This document shows positions 51,675-62,310 of a DNA stretch of 64,000 bases, piece after piece. Under the pieces are notes generated by a model. It saw nothing but the letters and a program-made list of their open reading frames with translations. It made no database searches and was not told the DNA's origin. The position numbers and the translations under genes are program-made. Source of the DNA: Proteobacteria bacterium DTSAM18. Lineage in GTDB: Bacteria; Myxococcota_A; UBA796; GCA-2862545. Numbering within the stretch: position 1 is the stretch's first letter; each line of letters opens with the position of its first letter. Location: contig JARACJ010000008.1 in assembly GCA_028767165.1 (NCBI GenBank), positions 151,271 through 215,270 on the forward strand. Direction: 5' to 3'.

Positions 51675-52900
51675 CTGGCGTTCTTCGCCTCGCCTTCCTT
51701 GAACAGGCCGAGCTGATCGGGCTCGACCGGCTCGGGCACCGGCAGTGGCCCCCCGAGACAGGCGTGGCAGCTGGCCATGTCGCCCGTCATGTCGTTGGCC
51801 CACCGGTGCAGCGCCTGGACGGGGAGGTTCTTCACGCTCAGCAGCGACGCACCGCCCTCCTGCAGGGCACCCGTGACGAGATCCCGGCCGTAGGGACAGG
51901 CACCCTTGAAGGGCGCGACCGCCGTGCGGATGTGGATGCCCGAGACCCCCGCCCGCTCGAGCACCGGACGCCAGGCCGCCAGTGCCCGCAGATCGGCATC
52001 GGTGCGGCCCACGAAGGTGAGGATGCCCTTGGCCAGCCGGTTGGCGTAGGCCCCGACGGGCACCCCCTCCTGCAGCGGCAGCCACTGCAGGCCCATGGTG
52101 CCGGCGTATCCCTCGACCAGCGCATTGCTGCCGGCGGTGAGGGGCACCACCATCTTCACGCCGTGGGTGGGCATCTGGTGGGCCATCTGGGCACCGAGCG
52201 CCCGGTGGGAGTCCTCGGGCAGATCGCCGCCGAGCCAGCCCTGGGCCATCAGCGGTCGAAGGAGGGCCACCAGGCACCGGTGGGGCGTGACCTGCGGGAA
52301 GGGCCGCAGGCTGAAGGTGCGCCCCTTGCGGATGACCAGCACCTCGCCCGGATCCAGCACCCGCTCGTGGACGGCGCCGAGGGACCACAGCTCGGCCGGG
52401 TCGTCTGCCAGGACCCAGCCCTCGCCGAGGCGGCCCAGGTGCACCTGCTGCATGCCATGGGGATCGGTGCCCACCACGAGGGCACCCTCGACCAGCACGG
52501 CCACGGCCCAGCCACCCGAGAGCTTCTGCAGGGCATCGACCAGGGCGTTGATGGCCGTGCGCTGCCCGGAGCCGGCCATGAGGGCGAGCACCAGGGACGC
52601 CATGCGACCATCCGGAAGCCATCCACCGGCCGAGAAGACCGCCTCGTGCAGCTCCGAGGTGTTGACCAGGCCACCGGCGCACGCCACCGCGACCTCGCCG
52701 AAGCGGGTGCGGCCGCGGACCGGTCCGGAGGCATCCCCCGTGCGCAACCAACGCTGAGGCCCGACCGGCGCAGGACGCAGGGACAACGTGCCCTCATCCG
52801 CCTGGCTGTGCACCACGCCTTCACCTCTGGCAGGCTGGCCGTCCTGAGCTATGTCCCAAGCGGCCACGAAGGATCGGGCGTGTGCCATCAGGTGCGTCAT
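51671..52900 (-). CDS. Degenerate amidophosphoribosyltransferase-like (PurF) protein
   Basis: A 409-residue protein with PurF order but worn active sites. It lacks the N-terminal Cys nucleophile of the glutaminase (canonical CGVFGI), starting instead MTHLMAHARSFVAAWD. Mid-protein stretches FGEVAVACAGGLVNTSELHEA and WVLADDPAELWSLGAVHERVLDPGEVLVI match the Ntn domain. The PRPP loop, usually VVPVPDSG, reads MVVPLTAGSNALVEGYAG. A C-terminal GACPYGRDL resembles the family's CFYGID motif, and late cysteines occur in CHACLGG. It is probably a paralogue with a regulatory or altered role. The start is uncertain. Confidence 0.75.
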   Translation of the reverse strand: MTHLMAHARSFVAAWDIAQDGQPARGEGVVHSQADEGTLSLRPAPVGPQRWLRTGDASGPVRGRTRFGEVAVACAGGLVNTSELHEAVFSAGGWLPDGRMASLVLALMAGSGQRTAINALVDALQKLSGGWAVAVLVEGALVVGTDPHGMQQVHLGRLGEGWVLADDPAELWSLGAVHERVLDPGEVLVIRKGRTFSLRPFPQVTPHRCLVALLRPLMAQGWLGGDLPEDSHRALGAQMAHQMPTHGVKMVVPLTAGSNALVEGYAGTMGLQWLPLQEGVPVGAYANRLAKGILTFVGRTDADLRALAAWRPVLERAGVSGIHIRTAVAPFKGACPYGRDLVTGALQEGGASLLSVKNLPVQALHRWANDMTGDMASCHACLGGPLPVPEPVEPDQLGLFKEGEAKNAS

Positions 52901-52974
52901 GTCGTCTCCGGCGTCCTGGCGAACTGCTGCCCCCGACTATGCGGCCCGTGCCCCTCCAGCCACAGAAGAGGACC

Positions 52975-53901
52975 ATGTCTGCCCGCGCCGAACACATCCA
53001 AGCCCTCGTCCACCTCATGCACACCACCCCCCGTCCCGGTCAGCCGGCCGTCCTGCGGGCGTGGCTGAAGAACGTCGAGTCCGACAAGGGCGAACAGTGG
53101 AACACCGAGTTCGGCACCGACTCGCTGTTCTCGGCCTGGACGGCCACGCCGATGGTCCAGGGCCTGTACGAGGCCAACCGGGCCGTGCTGGCGGAACACC
53201 TCGAGGGTCGCGACGGCGTGCAGCTCGTCGAGGTGGGCGCCGGCAACGGCGAGCTGTGGAGGGATCCCCGCTTCGCCACCCTGAAGGCCGACTTCATGGC
53301 CGTGGATCCGGTGGCCGGCGCCGTGGAACAGGCCGAAGAGGCGGCCAAGGCCCACGGGTGGAACGCCCGAGGTGTGGTGGGCGCGGTGCCCGGCGTGCAG
53401 CTGCCCGAGGCCGACGCCATCGTCTGCTCGCTCACGCTGCACCACGTCGCCGGCTGGGACGCCCAGGAGCGGGCGCGGCATGGACTGACCGGTCCGGGCA
53501 AGAAGGAGGCCCTGCAGGCCATGGCCGAGTCCCTTCGGGCGCGAGGCGGCCTCCTGCTCCTCAACGAGGCCGACATCCACTGCGATCTGAGCCTGCCTCC
53601 TGGCGATCCCGTGCTGCTCGACCGCATCGTCGACTCCTACGTGCGCCGCTGCGGCATGGGCCTCGTCCGGGCCATGCACGGCGCGCCGGAGCACCTGCAG
53701 GCACGCTGGTTCACCATCCTGTGCGAGTGGTGCGTGCGCCAGCTCGACGTGGCGGACGCCAGCTACGCCGATCGCGACGTGTACGAGCTCGACGTGGGCC
53801 GCTGGATGGATCTGCTGGTGGAGGGCGGGTTCGAGATCGTGGAGCGGCGGAACACCGACAGCGTGGGGTTGTTCTTCCAGTATGTGTGTCGGGCGGTGTA
53901 G
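52975..53901 (+). CDS. SAM-dependent methyltransferase
   Basis: A 308-residue class I methyltransferase. The SAM motif is VQLVEVGAGNGELWRDPR, with an acidic residue ending beta2 (FMAVDPVAGAVEQA), and a post-motif region ADAIVCSLTLHHVAGWD. The last third is mixed helix/beta with a Cys/Trp-rich stretch (WFTILCEWCVRQLD). Start ATG 52975 behind GAAGAGG. Substrate unknown. It sits divergent from the PurF-like gene, and its stop codon lies inside the first palindrome of a repeat block. Confidence 0.8.
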   Translation: MSARAEHIQALVHLMHTTPRPGQPAVLRAWLKNVESDKGEQWNTEFGTDSLFSAWTATPMVQGLYEANRAVLAEHLEGRDGVQLVEVGAGNGELWRDPRFATLKADFMAVDPVAGAVEQAEEAAKAHGWNARGVVGAVPGVQLPEADAIVCSLTLHHVAGWDAQERARHGLTGPGKKEALQAMAESLRARGGLLLLNEADIHCDLSLPPGDPVLLDRIVDSYVRRCGMGLVRAMHGAPEHLQARWFTILCEWCVRQLDVADASYADRDVYELDVGRWMDLLVEGGFEIVERRNTDSVGLFFQYVCRAV

Positions 53902-54216
53902 GGGCGGGCCTTGGTCCGCCCGTGGACCCGTCGACCAGGGAGCGGACCCGCCACCCAACGAACACCCCGGAGACGCCAACCCCGGCGCCCCAAGGGGCGC
54001 CCGTACGTCCAACGACGTGGGCGTCGCCCGCGAAGGCGCGGCTTGGGTCGACACGTACGGGCGGGCCTTGGCCCGCCGGGGCCGCGAACTACCGGTACGT
54101 TTCCGGGTCCGCGCCCCAAAGGAATACCGACCGGGCGCCAACCCCGGCGTGTTGGGGTCCTCCGTGCGTTGGTGGCCTCTGTTCACCGCGTCGGATGGCC
54201 CGGCTCGCCCCGCCCG
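53902..54216. repeat. Palindromic intergenic repeat block, copy A
   Basis: This 315-bp gap is non-coding and made of hairpins. GGGCGGGCC-TT-GGTCCGCCC is at 53902-53921, GGCGCCCC-AA-GGGGCGCC at 53984-54001, and GGCGGGCC-TT-GGCCCGCC at 54060-54077. The segment 54035 to about 54116 is nearly identical to 55556 to about 55637. Each palindrome is followed by CGTACGT or a similar word. Confidence 0.85.
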
Positions 54217-55362
54217 TCAGCGCACGGGCTCGCAGGTGGACACGTGCAGCACCTGCCACTCGCCGGCTCCGACGTCGGTGATGTCGATCGCCAGGGTTCC
54301 CCGCACGCCGCCTTCGGCGTCGCTCCAGGTGCCGGACCAGCTCTCGACGAAGCCACCGGTATCTCCGCTGGGGCCCGTCTCTTCCCGATAGGCCACCAGG
54401 TAGCCATCGGCCCCGTAGGTCCACTCACCCTTGAAGGACGACACCGACGGGAAGCTTCCGCTGTCGGTGTAGCCGGTGATCCGACCGTAGGTGTCGTAGG
54501 TCCACGTCCACTGCCTGCTGCGGTCGGAGGCGGTCGCCACCAGGGGCCTTCCCTGTGCATCCACCGTCCAGTCGTACCCGAAGCTGCCTTCGCCCCCCTC
54601 CTCCCGGTGGTCCACCCACGTGAAGCCTTCCAGCAGGCCATGGGCATCGTAGCTGTTGGTGTACACGATCTCGACGTCGCCCTCCGTCGACATCCGGGTC
54701 AGCTCGGCCACGCGATCCTGCGCGTCGAAGTCCCACCGGGTCAGCCACATGGGATCCCCGTCCGAATCCAGGGCCGTCTCGTGGGCCACCAACCGTCCGT
54801 CCACCTGCTCGTAGGTGACGTCCCGGTCGTACGCGCCAACCTTCCACCAACGATCGTCCCGCTCCTGGACGAGCCGCCCCTCCTCGTCTCGGACGAGCTC
54901 CCGGCGGCTCTCGGACGCGTTGCCGCCGTACCACGACTGCTCCGCGAGTCGCCCATCCACGAAGGTCCGGCTCTGGTTCGCGACGGAGTACTCCGCGACG
55001 ATGAGCTCATCGACCACCTGACCTGTGACGGCGCCGGTGCCGACGATGGTGGTGACCACCGCGTCGGGCGAGGACTTGCCCATCCACAGCTCCCCCAGCG
55101 CGACGCTCGGGTCCTGGACGAGCACCCGCTCCACCGGGACCGGCCCGGGACCATCCACGAGCTCCTGGTGGCGGAACTGCGTGACATAGCCGCCCACCCA
55201 CTCGTCGACCTGGCCATCGCCGTCGTTGTCCACGCCGTCGCAGACCTCGTCGGTGGCCACCAGTGTGTCGCCGGTCGCGATGGGCTGCTCGTCCTCGGGG
55301 GGCGTGCAGGCGGACAGCAGGAGGACCAGGGTCACCAGGGGGCGGATGGCACAGGACGGCAT
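54217..55362 (-). CDS. Lipoprotein with metal-binding-type motif and YD-like repeats
   Basis: A 381-residue exported protein starting ATG 55362; the signal ends in lipobox LSAC. It is followed by CDGVDNDGDGQVDEW, a Ca-binding-type motif frequent in myxobacterial cell-surface proteins (PF11617-like). The rest is beta-rich with repeats of the YD/RHS type: YDAHGLLEGFTW, YDWTVDAQGRPLVATA, WTYDTYGRITGYTDSG and WTYGADGYLVAYREE. It lacks an RHS toxin core and the full RHS cage length. It lies isolated between two repeat blocks, suggesting an accessory gene. Confidence 0.82.
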   Translation of the reverse strand: MPSCAIRPLVTLVLLLSACTPPEDEQPIATGDTLVATDEVCDGVDNDGDGQVDEWVGGYVTQFRHQELVDGPGPVPVERVLVQDPSVALGELWMGKSSPDAVVTTIVGTGAVTGQVVDELIVAEYSVANQSRTFVDGRLAEQSWYGGNASESRRELVRDEEGRLVQERDDRWWKVGAYDRDVTYEQVDGRLVAHETALDSDGDPMWLTRWDFDAQDRVAELTRMSTEGDVEIVYTNSYDAHGLLEGFTWVDHREEGGEGSFGYDWTVDAQGRPLVATASDRSRQWTWTYDTYGRITGYTDSGSFPSVSSFKGEWTYGADGYLVAYREETGPSGDTGGFVESWSGTWSDAEGGVRGTLAIDITDVGAGEWQVLHVSTCEPVR

Positions 55363-55793
55363 GGGAGGGCTCCAGGGTGTGCGAAGGCGCCACAACTAGC
55401 GCCGCGACACGACGTTCCCCAGCAACCCCATACCTTCTTGACCCCCGCCACGAGAATGCGCGACGGCAGCGCCTCCCCGTTCGGGAAAGCGAAAGCCATC
55501 CCAGGGCGCCCCAAGGGACGCCCCCACGTCCAATGACATGGGCCCCGTCCGCAATGGCGCGGCTTGGGTCGACACGTACGGGCGGGCCTTGGCCCGCCGG
55601 GGCCGCGAACCAGCGGTACGTTTCCGGGCGCGCGCCGCCCAAGGAAGCCCCCGGCGACGCCAACCGGGGCGCCCCAAGGGACGCCCCTACGTGACGTTCG
55701 CAAGCCACGCCGTCGCAGAACCTTCCCGAACGTACAGCCGGTGCCCACCCCGGCGCCCCAAGGGGCGCCCGTACGTGTCGGTTGAAAGGGACG
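55363..55793. repeat. Palindromic intergenic repeat block, copy B
   Basis: This 431-bp non-coding stretch contains GGCGCCCCAAGGGACGCC-type units near 55505 and 55666, the GGCGGGCC-TT-GGCCCGCC palindrome near 55580, and a perfect GGCGCCCC-AA-GGGGCGCC at 55752-55769. About 80 bp from 55556 repeat copy A almost base for base. The first 130 bp (55363-55500) next to the lipoprotein start carry no repeat and should hold its promoter, which I cannot place. Confidence 0.85.
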
Positions 55794-57683
<1,890 letters not shown>

Positions 57684-57758
57684 TTCCGGGGCAGCAGGAG
57701 GGGGTGGACCGACCTGCTGATAACCGGCGGCGTGCCGTGAGGCGTGGGCTCACGGCAC

Positions 57759-58691
57759 TCACGGTGCCTCGACGAGCACCTCGGGGGCATCCGGGGCATC
57801 GGACAACGGCCACTCGCCCCGGCACTCGGATCGGACCCAGGCCACCTCCGCGTCCGTGAGCGGCGAGCCCGAGGCCTGCACGACATCCACGAAGTATTTC
57901 TCCACCAGTGCACGGGCCTGCTGTCCCTCGGGCGTGTCGGTGCGGGTGCACCAGTGCTCGAGGAGCGCCGCACGGCGGTCGGCCGCCGGCTGATCGGAGG
58001 CCCACAGCTCCTGCATCCACTGCCACTTCGCCATCAGGGTCTGGACGAAGGACTGCTGCATCACGGCGCCCTGCCACTGCCTCAGGTCGTCTTCGGCGGC
58101 CTCCAGCACCCTTCGCTTCTTCGGGTTCATGCGGCGGTCGGCGACCACCGCGGCCGCGGGATCCAGGCACAGGAGCGGGTTCGTGCCGGACGAGGTGGCC
58201 AGATCCCGTGCCCTGGCCGGAAGGTTCGACTGACCCTCCTGGTCCCCCACCCGGCCCGTCGGCGCGGAGGCCATGGGCAGGCCCCCGACACATCCACCCT
58301 GGAGGGGCACCTCGCCGCCGAGCACCGGCAGCGTGACCTTGGGCGGGGTGCGGGAGAACCGGACGCCTCCGTCCGGCGTGAGCCACACGCTCGGGTACCA
58401 GGAGGTCTCCGGCCGGAACACGGTGCCCCGGCGGCGCACCTTGCCCTCCTTGTAGCCGAGACCCCGAAGGGTCCGGGAGAGCCGCTCGAAGGTGGTGTCA
58501 CTGTGGACCTCGACCACCTCCGCCAGCGCTTCCAGGCGCTCCTCGAGGGTCTGCTCCTCGGCTCCCGCGTCCGCGGGGTCCTCGGCCACCGCAGCCGGCT
58601 CCGGCTCCGGCTCCGACGCCGGTGCCACCTGGGCCTCCGGCTCCGACGCCCATGCCACCGCCAGCAGCCACAGTCCCGTCATGGTCGTCAT
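57759..58691 (-). CDS. Secreted protein of unknown family, paralogue 1
   Basis: A 310-residue protein with a Sec signal (MTTMTGLWLLAVAWASEPE) starting ATG 58691 behind GGAGGTGGAACC. An acidic Pro/Glu linker precedes a domain with LGYKEGKVRRRGTVFRPETSWYPSVWL, then four Cys-containing segments, and a helical tail ending WVRSECRGEWPL. It is clearly related over its whole mature length to the adjacent 58793 product. No lipobox, so probably periplasmic. Function unknown. Confidence 0.78.
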   Translation of the reverse strand: MTTMTGLWLLAVAWASEPEAQVAPASEPEPEPAAVAEDPADAGAEEQTLEERLEALAEVVEVHSDTTFERLSRTLRGLGYKEGKVRRRGTVFRPETSWYPSVWLTPDGGVRFSRTPPKVTLPVLGGEVPLQGGCVGGLPMASAPTGRVGDQEGQSNLPARARDLATSSGTNPLLCLDPAAAVVADRRMNPKKRRVLEAAEDDLRQWQGAVMQQSFVQTLMAKWQWMQELWASDQPAADRRAALLEHWCTRTDTPEGQQARALVEKYFVDVVQASGSPLTDAEVAWVRSECRGEWPLSDAPDAPEVLVEAP

Positions 58692-58792
58692 GGTTCCACC
58701 TCCGGCGTCCACGGAAAGTGTACGCCACACGGCGCGGAAGTCCATGTTCGATGGGGATTCACGTGGCGTGGTACGGAACCGGCCGCCCCGCT

Positions 58793-59674
58793 TCAGGGGA
58801 CGTCGGCGAGAGGCTCCGACGGAAGGTCGATGGTCCACTCCCCCCAGCACCGTGCCCGGGCCCAGGCCACCTCGTCCGCGGTGAGTGGCGTGTCGGAGGT
58901 CTGGACATGGTCCTGCAGGAACTTCTCGACGAGCTCCCGCGCCTGGTGGCCCTCGTCGCTGTCGAGCCGGCTGCACCAGTGGTCGAGGAGCAGGGCCCGG
59001 CGATCCTCCGCCGGTGCATCCAGCGCCCACACCTCCTGCAGCCAGGACCAGCGGGCGATGAGGGTCTGGACGAACTGGACCCTCGCCAGGGATTCCTGCC
59101 AGGCGCGCAGGTCGTCACCGGCCGCCTCGAGGATTCGCCGCTTCTTCGGTGCGGTCCGCCGCTCCGACGTGGCCAGGCCGAGGAAGTCCGCGCAGACGGT
59201 GGGCAGGTGCTCCGACTGCTGCACCCAGTCCCCGTTCGCCCATGCCTCGATGTCGTCCGGAAGCAGGATCTGGGGCGTGTCGGTCGGCACGCCGTCCTTG
59301 CCCTGCAGGATGGCCTCCGGGCTCGCCAACCAGCACACGTCTGCCCGTGGATGGGGACTGTCGTTGAGCAGCGGCACCGTGAGCCGGACCGGCCCCGGGG
59401 CGAAGGCCAGGCCACCGTCGTGCAGCAGCCACACGCTGGGGTGCCATGGCACGTCGGGCCGAAACACCGTTCCCCTCTTCCGGTGACGTCCCTCCTTGTA
59501 GCCGAGGCCCTCGATGGCCCGCTCGAGGCGCTCGAACCGGGTGTCCGAGTACACGGTCACGACGGCGTGGGCGTCTTCCAGGCGCTCCTCCATCGTCCGT
59601 TCGCCCCCGGACGTCGGCTGCTCCTCTTCCGCGAAGACCGCCCCGCTCATCCACAGTACCCACGTCCACCCCAT
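58793..59674 (-). CDS. Secreted protein of unknown family, paralogue 2
   Basis: A 293-residue protein with signal MGWTWVLWMSGAVFAEEE, starting ATG 59674 behind AGGAGGAAG. LGYKEGRHRKRGTVFRPDVPWHPSVWL aligns with paralogue 1, as does the C-terminal WARARCWGEWTI. It lies 101 bp upstream of paralogue 1 on the same strand, consistent with tandem duplication followed by divergence. Confidence 0.78.
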   Translation of the reverse strand: MGWTWVLWMSGAVFAEEEQPTSGGERTMEERLEDAHAVVTVYSDTRFERLERAIEGLGYKEGRHRKRGTVFRPDVPWHPSVWLLHDGGLAFAPGPVRLTVPLLNDSPHPRADVCWLASPEAILQGKDGVPTDTPQILLPDDIEAWANGDWVQQSEHLPTVCADFLGLATSERRTAPKKRRILEAAGDDLRAWQESLARVQFVQTLIARWSWLQEVWALDAPAEDRRALLLDHWCSRLDSDEGHQARELVEKFLQDHVQTSDTPLTADEVAWARARCWGEWTIDLPSEPLADVP

Positions 59675-59755
59675 CGGCTTCCTCCTGCGACCGGGGACTA
59701 CGCCAGGCATCGCAGGTTCCTGCGTCACGGGATGTCCCGTTCCGGCGGGCGGGCC

Positions 59756-60760
59756 TCACCCCACCTCACGGACCTCCCGGTGGGCCGCGACCTTGCGCTC
59801 GATGGCGTCCACCACCGGCTCGCACAGATCGATGCCGGCGTAGCGACTGGAGTCGACGAGTCCGCCGGGCGCGAAGACGTTGCACTCGACGATGGCCGAG
59901 CCGACGATGTCGAGCCCGACGAGGAACAGGCCGTCCCGGCGCAGGATGTCGCCCACGTCCTCGGCCATCCGGCGGAGGAAGGGCGTGAGCGGGACCTCGT
60001 GGGTCGACGCGCCGAGGTGCACGTTGGAGCGGAACTCCCCCTTCGCGGGACGGCGATGGATGGCGGCGAGGTGGCCGTCCCGCTCGATGACGCGCCCGTC
60101 CAGGAGCAGCAGGCGGGTGTCGCCTTGGGGGGCCTCGGGCAGGTAGGCCTGCACCATCAGCGGCCCCTGCCGGAGCAGGTTGTCCACGACGGTGGTGCGG
60201 TTGGGATCGGAAGGCCCCTTGATGAGGAACACGTCGCGCCCCTGGGTGCCCTCGAGGGGCTTGACCACGCACCAGCCGTCGAGATCGTCCATGAAGGCGA
60301 GGACGGCGTCACGGTGTGCGGAGACGAGGGTCTCAGGCCGGGTGTGGGGTGGAAGGCAGCTGATGTACAGCTTGCTCGCCGCCTTGGACAGCCCCTCCGG
60401 ATCGCTGAGCACGAGTCCGCCGTTGTCGACGTGGCAGCGGAGCATGCCGAGGAGCGCCTCGTGCAGCCCCGGGCGATCGTCCCGACCGGGACTCGTTCGC
60501 ACGAGGATGACGTCGATGGCCTCCATCGGACAGGGCTTCGCCTCGGTCTCCCGCACCGCTTCCACGCCTTCCTCGTCGGCCTGGTCCATCTGCACCGAGC
60601 GGGCGCGGGCCCGCAGCTCGCCGTCCGGGGCCATGTCGACGTCGTGGGCCTCCGCCACGTGGACGCCATGACCTCGCCGATGCAGGGCTGCCATGAGGGC
60701 GACAGTGGTCTGGTCAGGCTCCATCGTCGCCACGTCATTGACAAGCACCAGCACGTCCAT
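59756..60760 (-). CDS. Glutathione synthetase-like ATP-grasp ligase
   Basis: A 334-residue ATP-grasp protein starting ATG 60760 (MDVLVLVNDVATMEPDQTT). The order resembles prokaryotic GshB: an N-terminal Rossmann-like domain, NGGLVLSDPEGLSKAASKLYISC, LDGWCVVKPLEGTQGRDVFLI, VMVQAYLP (LMVQAYLPEAPQGDTRLLLLDG), RSNVHLGASTHEVPL and VGLDIVGSAIVECNVFAPGGL with E-x-N metal ligands. It lacks GshA nearby, so it may ligate another amino acid or peptide. It is monocistronic and unlinked to the graspetide ligases, to which it is only distantly similar. Confidence 0.8.
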   Translation of the reverse strand: MDVLVLVNDVATMEPDQTTVALMAALHRRGHGVHVAEAHDVDMAPDGELRARARSVQMDQADEEGVEAVRETEAKPCPMEAIDVILVRTSPGRDDRPGLHEALLGMLRCHVDNGGLVLSDPEGLSKAASKLYISCLPPHTRPETLVSAHRDAVLAFMDDLDGWCVVKPLEGTQGRDVFLIKGPSDPNRTTVVDNLLRQGPLMVQAYLPEAPQGDTRLLLLDGRVIERDGHLAAIHRRPAKGEFRSNVHLGASTHEVPLTPFLRRMAEDVGDILRRDGLFLVGLDIVGSAIVECNVFAPGGLVDSSRYAGIDLCEPVVDAIERKVAAHREVREVG

Positions 60761-60982
60761 CGCCGTCCACCTCGTTCCCGGGCCCTGCAGGTTGGATCGA
60801 ACGAGGTGGCGGGCTGCTGGAGACAGGGCTCCGCCGGACGCCAGGAAGATGCAAGCAGATCGCCGGCTCCAGGGCTCGGGGGAGCCCGGTGCGCTACGTG
60901 CGGGCCTCCTTCCACGGGGACACCCCTCCCACGCCCACATCCGAGGATGCAGGCGAGCCCCCGTCGGCCCCCCGGAGCTGTC

Positions 60983-61573
60983 ATGAAGCGCCTCTCCTTG
61001 CCCCTGTGCCTCCTCCTCGCCGCCTGTGTGCGGGAGGACATCATCGAGAACATCGACCCCCTCGACACCGCGGAGGATACCGCCAGCTTCGGTGAGTCCG
61101 ACACGGGCGCGCCCGAAGACACCGGCGTGGTCGACACCTCGCTGCCCGTGGACAGCGGCGACCCGGTCGACACGGGAGACGTCGAGGACACGGGCGACGT
61201 CGAGGACACGGGCGACCAGCTCGACACCGGCAGCGATGTCGACACCGGCAGCGATGTCGACACCGGCAGCGATGTCGACACCGGCAGCGACGTGGACAGC
61301 GGCGACGAGGCCGACACCGGCAGCGACGTGGACACCGGCGACGGGGCCGACACCGGCAGCGACGTGGACACCGGCGACGAGGCCGACACCGGCAGCGACG
61401 TGGACAGCGGCGACGAGGTCGACACCGGCAGCGACGTGGACACCGGCGATGAGACCGACATCGACTGCCAGCAGCTGCCCGAGGCCGGCTGGGAGCATGC
61501 CAAGCCCCCGTCCTGGAGCGAGTCCCGCTGGAACCGCGACTGCTGGCATCCCCCGGGGCAGTCCAAGCGATAG
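60983..61573 (+). CDS. Lipoprotein with Asp/Thr/Gly repeat spacer
   Basis: A 196-residue lipoprotein: signal MKRLSLPLCLLLAACV with lipobox LAAC, an acidic region (about 20-80), then thirteen hexapeptides of the type D-T-G-S/D-x-x (81-158), and a short C-terminal segment with two Cys (CQQLPEAGW... WNRDCWHPPGQ). The repeats are likely a disordered, Ca-tolerant spacer displaying the C-terminal 35-residue head. This layout is common in myxobacterial surface lipoproteins. Confidence 0.8.
   Translation: MKRLSLPLCLLLAACVREDIIENIDPLDTAEDTASFGESDTGAPEDTGVVDTSLPVDSGDPVDTGDVEDTGDVEDTGDQLDTGSDVDTGSDVDTGSDVDTGSDVDSGDEADTGSDVDTGDGADTGSDVDTGDEADTGSDVDSGDEVDTGSDVDTGDETDIDCQQLPEAGWEHAKPPSWSESRWNRDCWHPPGQSKR
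61223..61456 (+). repeat. 18-bp coding tandem repeat, 13 units
   Basis: Thirteen consecutive 18-bp units (GACACCGGCAGCGATGTC and close variants) encode D-T-G-S-D-V or D-S-G-D-E-x. The first three are identical, suggesting recent expansion; this is a candidate length-variable locus. Confidence 0.92.
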
Positions 61574-61689
61574 GTCACGCGCCACGGGTCATGCAAGACA
61601 TCTCTTTGGCATTGACCCGCGGGATCCTTCGGCGGAAGATGGGTCGAAAATCACGCCCAGACTGATCTTCCCACCCGCCGGAGCCCCGG

Positions 61690-62292
61690 ATGCGCCGTGT
61701 CCGCGCCCTCGTCCTGTCGACCACCGTGGCGCTCCTGGCCGTCTGGTGGTGGATGCCCGACGCCGCCCACGAGGTCGCGACCGCCCATGCCCTGGCGCCT
61801 GTCGAACGACCTTTGCAGGCAGTGGAGACCCCGCCGCCGTCGAGAGTGGGGCCCCAGCCCAGCCCGCGCGTGTTGCCGCCCCGGCCGGCGCCCGTCCCCG
61901 GCCCTGCCGAAGCCCCCACGGCCGTCCGGGAAGCAGGCCCCTTGCCCTTCTTCGATGGGTCCAGCGACGCGACGAAGGACTTCATCCGGCGGAACATCGG
62001 CCAGCTGCAGCAATGCTACGAGCGGATGCTCAAGGAAGGAACCATCCCTCACCGGCCCCTCATGGTCCAGACCAACCTGCAGCTGGTCCGGGGACCGGAG
62101 AGCGCCTTCTTCGAGGTGACGATATCGCCGCTGGGCGAGCCCGAGGACGCGGACACCAACTGGGTCGACGAGCTCGAGGACTGTCTCGCGACGCGCTTCG
62201 GCGCCCACCTGTTCGCGCCGGATTCGGTCGAGTCCAGAGCGCAATTTCCCTTCCGCTTCAGCCCAGGTGTCGAAGACACCGGCACCCACTGA
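61690..62292 (+). CDS. Membrane-anchored AgmX/PglI C-terminal-domain-like protein 1
   Basis: A 200-residue protein: one N-terminal anchor helix (ALVLSTTVALLAVWWWM), a long Pro/Ala linker (about 35-85), then a C-terminal domain with FIRRNIGQLQQCYERMLKEG, followed by strands (LMVQTNLQLVRGPESAFFEV) and a second Cys in LEDCLATRFG. This I-x-x-x-x-x-Q-x-CYE-x-x-L pattern resembles AgmX/PglI C-terminal domains of gliding-motility and TonB-like proteins. Homologous to the 62877 product. Confidence 0.72.
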   Translation: MRRVRALVLSTTVALLAVWWWMPDAAHEVATAHALAPVERPLQAVETPPPSRVGPQPSPRVLPPRPAPVPGPAEAPTAVREAGPLPFFDGSSDATKDFIRRNIGQLQQCYERMLKEGTIPHRPLMVQTNLQLVRGPESAFFEVTISPLGEPEDADTNWVDELEDCLATRFGAHLFAPDSVESRAQFPFRFSPGVEDTGTH

Positions 62293-62310
62293 TCCCTCCC
62301 TGGAGACACC

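Noticed and set aside
59756..60760. Fifth graspetide ligase
   Set aside because: Motif order and the VKPLEGTQGRDVF and FAPGG segments are GshB-like, and it sits alone 13 kb from the precursor.
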